NCBI GenBank assembly: GCA_947302065.1
Contig: CAMYUO010000130.1
Coordinates: 1 to 6,001, forward strand
Length of the DNA stretch: 6,001 nt
From: an uncultured Clostridia bacterium
GTDB taxonomy: Bacteria; Bacillota; Clostridia; Oscillospirales; Ruminococcaceae
Reading direction: 5' to 3'
Each line of letters opens with the position of its first letter. Position 1 is the first letter of the stretch. Under the pieces are notes generated by a model. It saw only the letters and a list, made by a program, of their open reading frames with translations. It had not been told where the DNA came from and searched no databases. This document shows, one piece after another, positions 5,747 to 6,001 of this stretch. A program made the translations under genes and the position numbers.

Positions 5747-6001
5747 TTATTCTTCGTTTGCGTTGTTGATAGCCGACAGCAGCGCTCTTATCGAGGAAAC
5801 GATGATGTCGGAGTGTCTGCCTGCGCCCCAGAATGTCTTTCCGTTCTTGGAGATAGAAACGTAGGAAACAGCCTCGGAGTTAGTCTTTCTTTCGATAGCG
5901 TGCTCCTGGTAGGTCTCAAGAGTGAACTCAAAGCCGATAGCCTTGCGCAGTGCGTTTGCAACAGAGTCGAGACGTCCGTTGCCCTCGCCCTCGTAGATCT
6001 C
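5747..6001 (-). CDS. leuA: 2-isopropylmalate synthase, type 2, C-terminal part
   Basis: LeuA condenses acetyl-CoA with 2-oxoisovalerate to start leucine biosynthesis in the cytoplasm. Only the last 84 residues are in the window, reading in from the right edge and ending at TAA (5749-5747). They cover part of the C-terminal LeuA regulatory (leucine feedback) domain: GEGNGRLDSVANAL (5-18), the YQEHAI block (31-36), AVSYVSIS (44-51), FWGAGRHSDIIVSSIRALL (57-75) and SAINN (76-80). From memory the pattern, with Y-x-EHA and W-G-x-G followed by an S-x-RA-helix ending in INN, fits the yeast/actinobacterial type-2 enzyme better than the shorter common type. The catalytic TIM barrel, roughly 450-480 residues, lies outside. 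The gene converges on the ddl-argS operon and shares its terminator. Citramalate or homocitrate synthase is possible, since the catalytic domain is not visible. Confidence 0.85.
   Translation of the reverse strand, partial: EIYEGEGNGRLDSVANALRKAIGFEFTLETYQEHAIERKTNSEAVSYVSISKNGKTFWGAGRHSDIIVSSIRALLSAINNANEE

Noticed and set aside
1..6001. Mobile element, CRISPR array, phage or defence system
   Set aside because: No transposase, integrase, terminal repeats, direct-repeat arrays, tRNA or abrupt composition change was seen. All long plus-strand genes are housekeeping or conserved families.

Overview
The window looks like ordinary chromosome from a Gram-positive anaerobe of the Clostridia. A Ruminococcus-like member of the Oscillospiraceae is my best guess. 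This rests on gene content (a DUF1934/YwiB gene directly before argS, tightly packed ddl and murI), strong purine-rich Shine-Dalgarno sites, a TTG start, a clean sigma-A promoter, and moderate GC with mixed AGA/CGT arginine codons. The genus is an inference. Coding density is very high and I see no mobile element, CRISPR array, tRNA or rRNA.

Layout. (1) 3-662, plus strand: the 3' part of a eukaryotic-type hisA (histidine biosynthesis), cut by the left edge. (2) 663-801: a 139-bp gap with a weak stem-loop, an extended -10 sigma-A promoter (726-754) and small repeats around the predicted transcription start. (3) 802-5684, plus strand: a tight five-gene run, probably one transcription unit: ddl (D-Ala-D-Ala ligase), murI (glutamate racemase), a DUF1934/YwiB-family gene, argS (arginyl-tRNA synthetase) and a membrane-anchored DUF218/YdcF-like gene. 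Neighbours overlap by 8 bp (ddl/murI) or 1 bp (argS/DUF218), or are 12-14 bp apart. (4) 5697-5728: a perfect 13-bp hairpin terminator that serves both strands. (5) 5747-6001, minus strand: the C-terminal regulatory domain of a type-2 leuA (2-isopropylmalate synthase), converging on the run and cut by the right edge.

How the genes fit together. Ddl makes the D-Ala-D-Ala dipeptide and MurI makes D-glutamate, so the head of the operon supplies D-amino acids to the peptidoglycan stem peptide. ArgS serves translation. The DUF218 protein is probably an envelope protein with its domain outside the membrane, which fits a cell-envelope theme. hisA and leuA are amino-acid biosynthesis genes flanking the run. 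Both belong to the forms typified by yeast enzymes rather than the commonest bacterial forms.

I looked for a novel system and did not find one. The points most worth a second look are the eukaryotic-type HisA, the altered catalytic-cysteine motif of MurI (ACGT instead of ACNT), and the repeat structure at the ddl transcription start.
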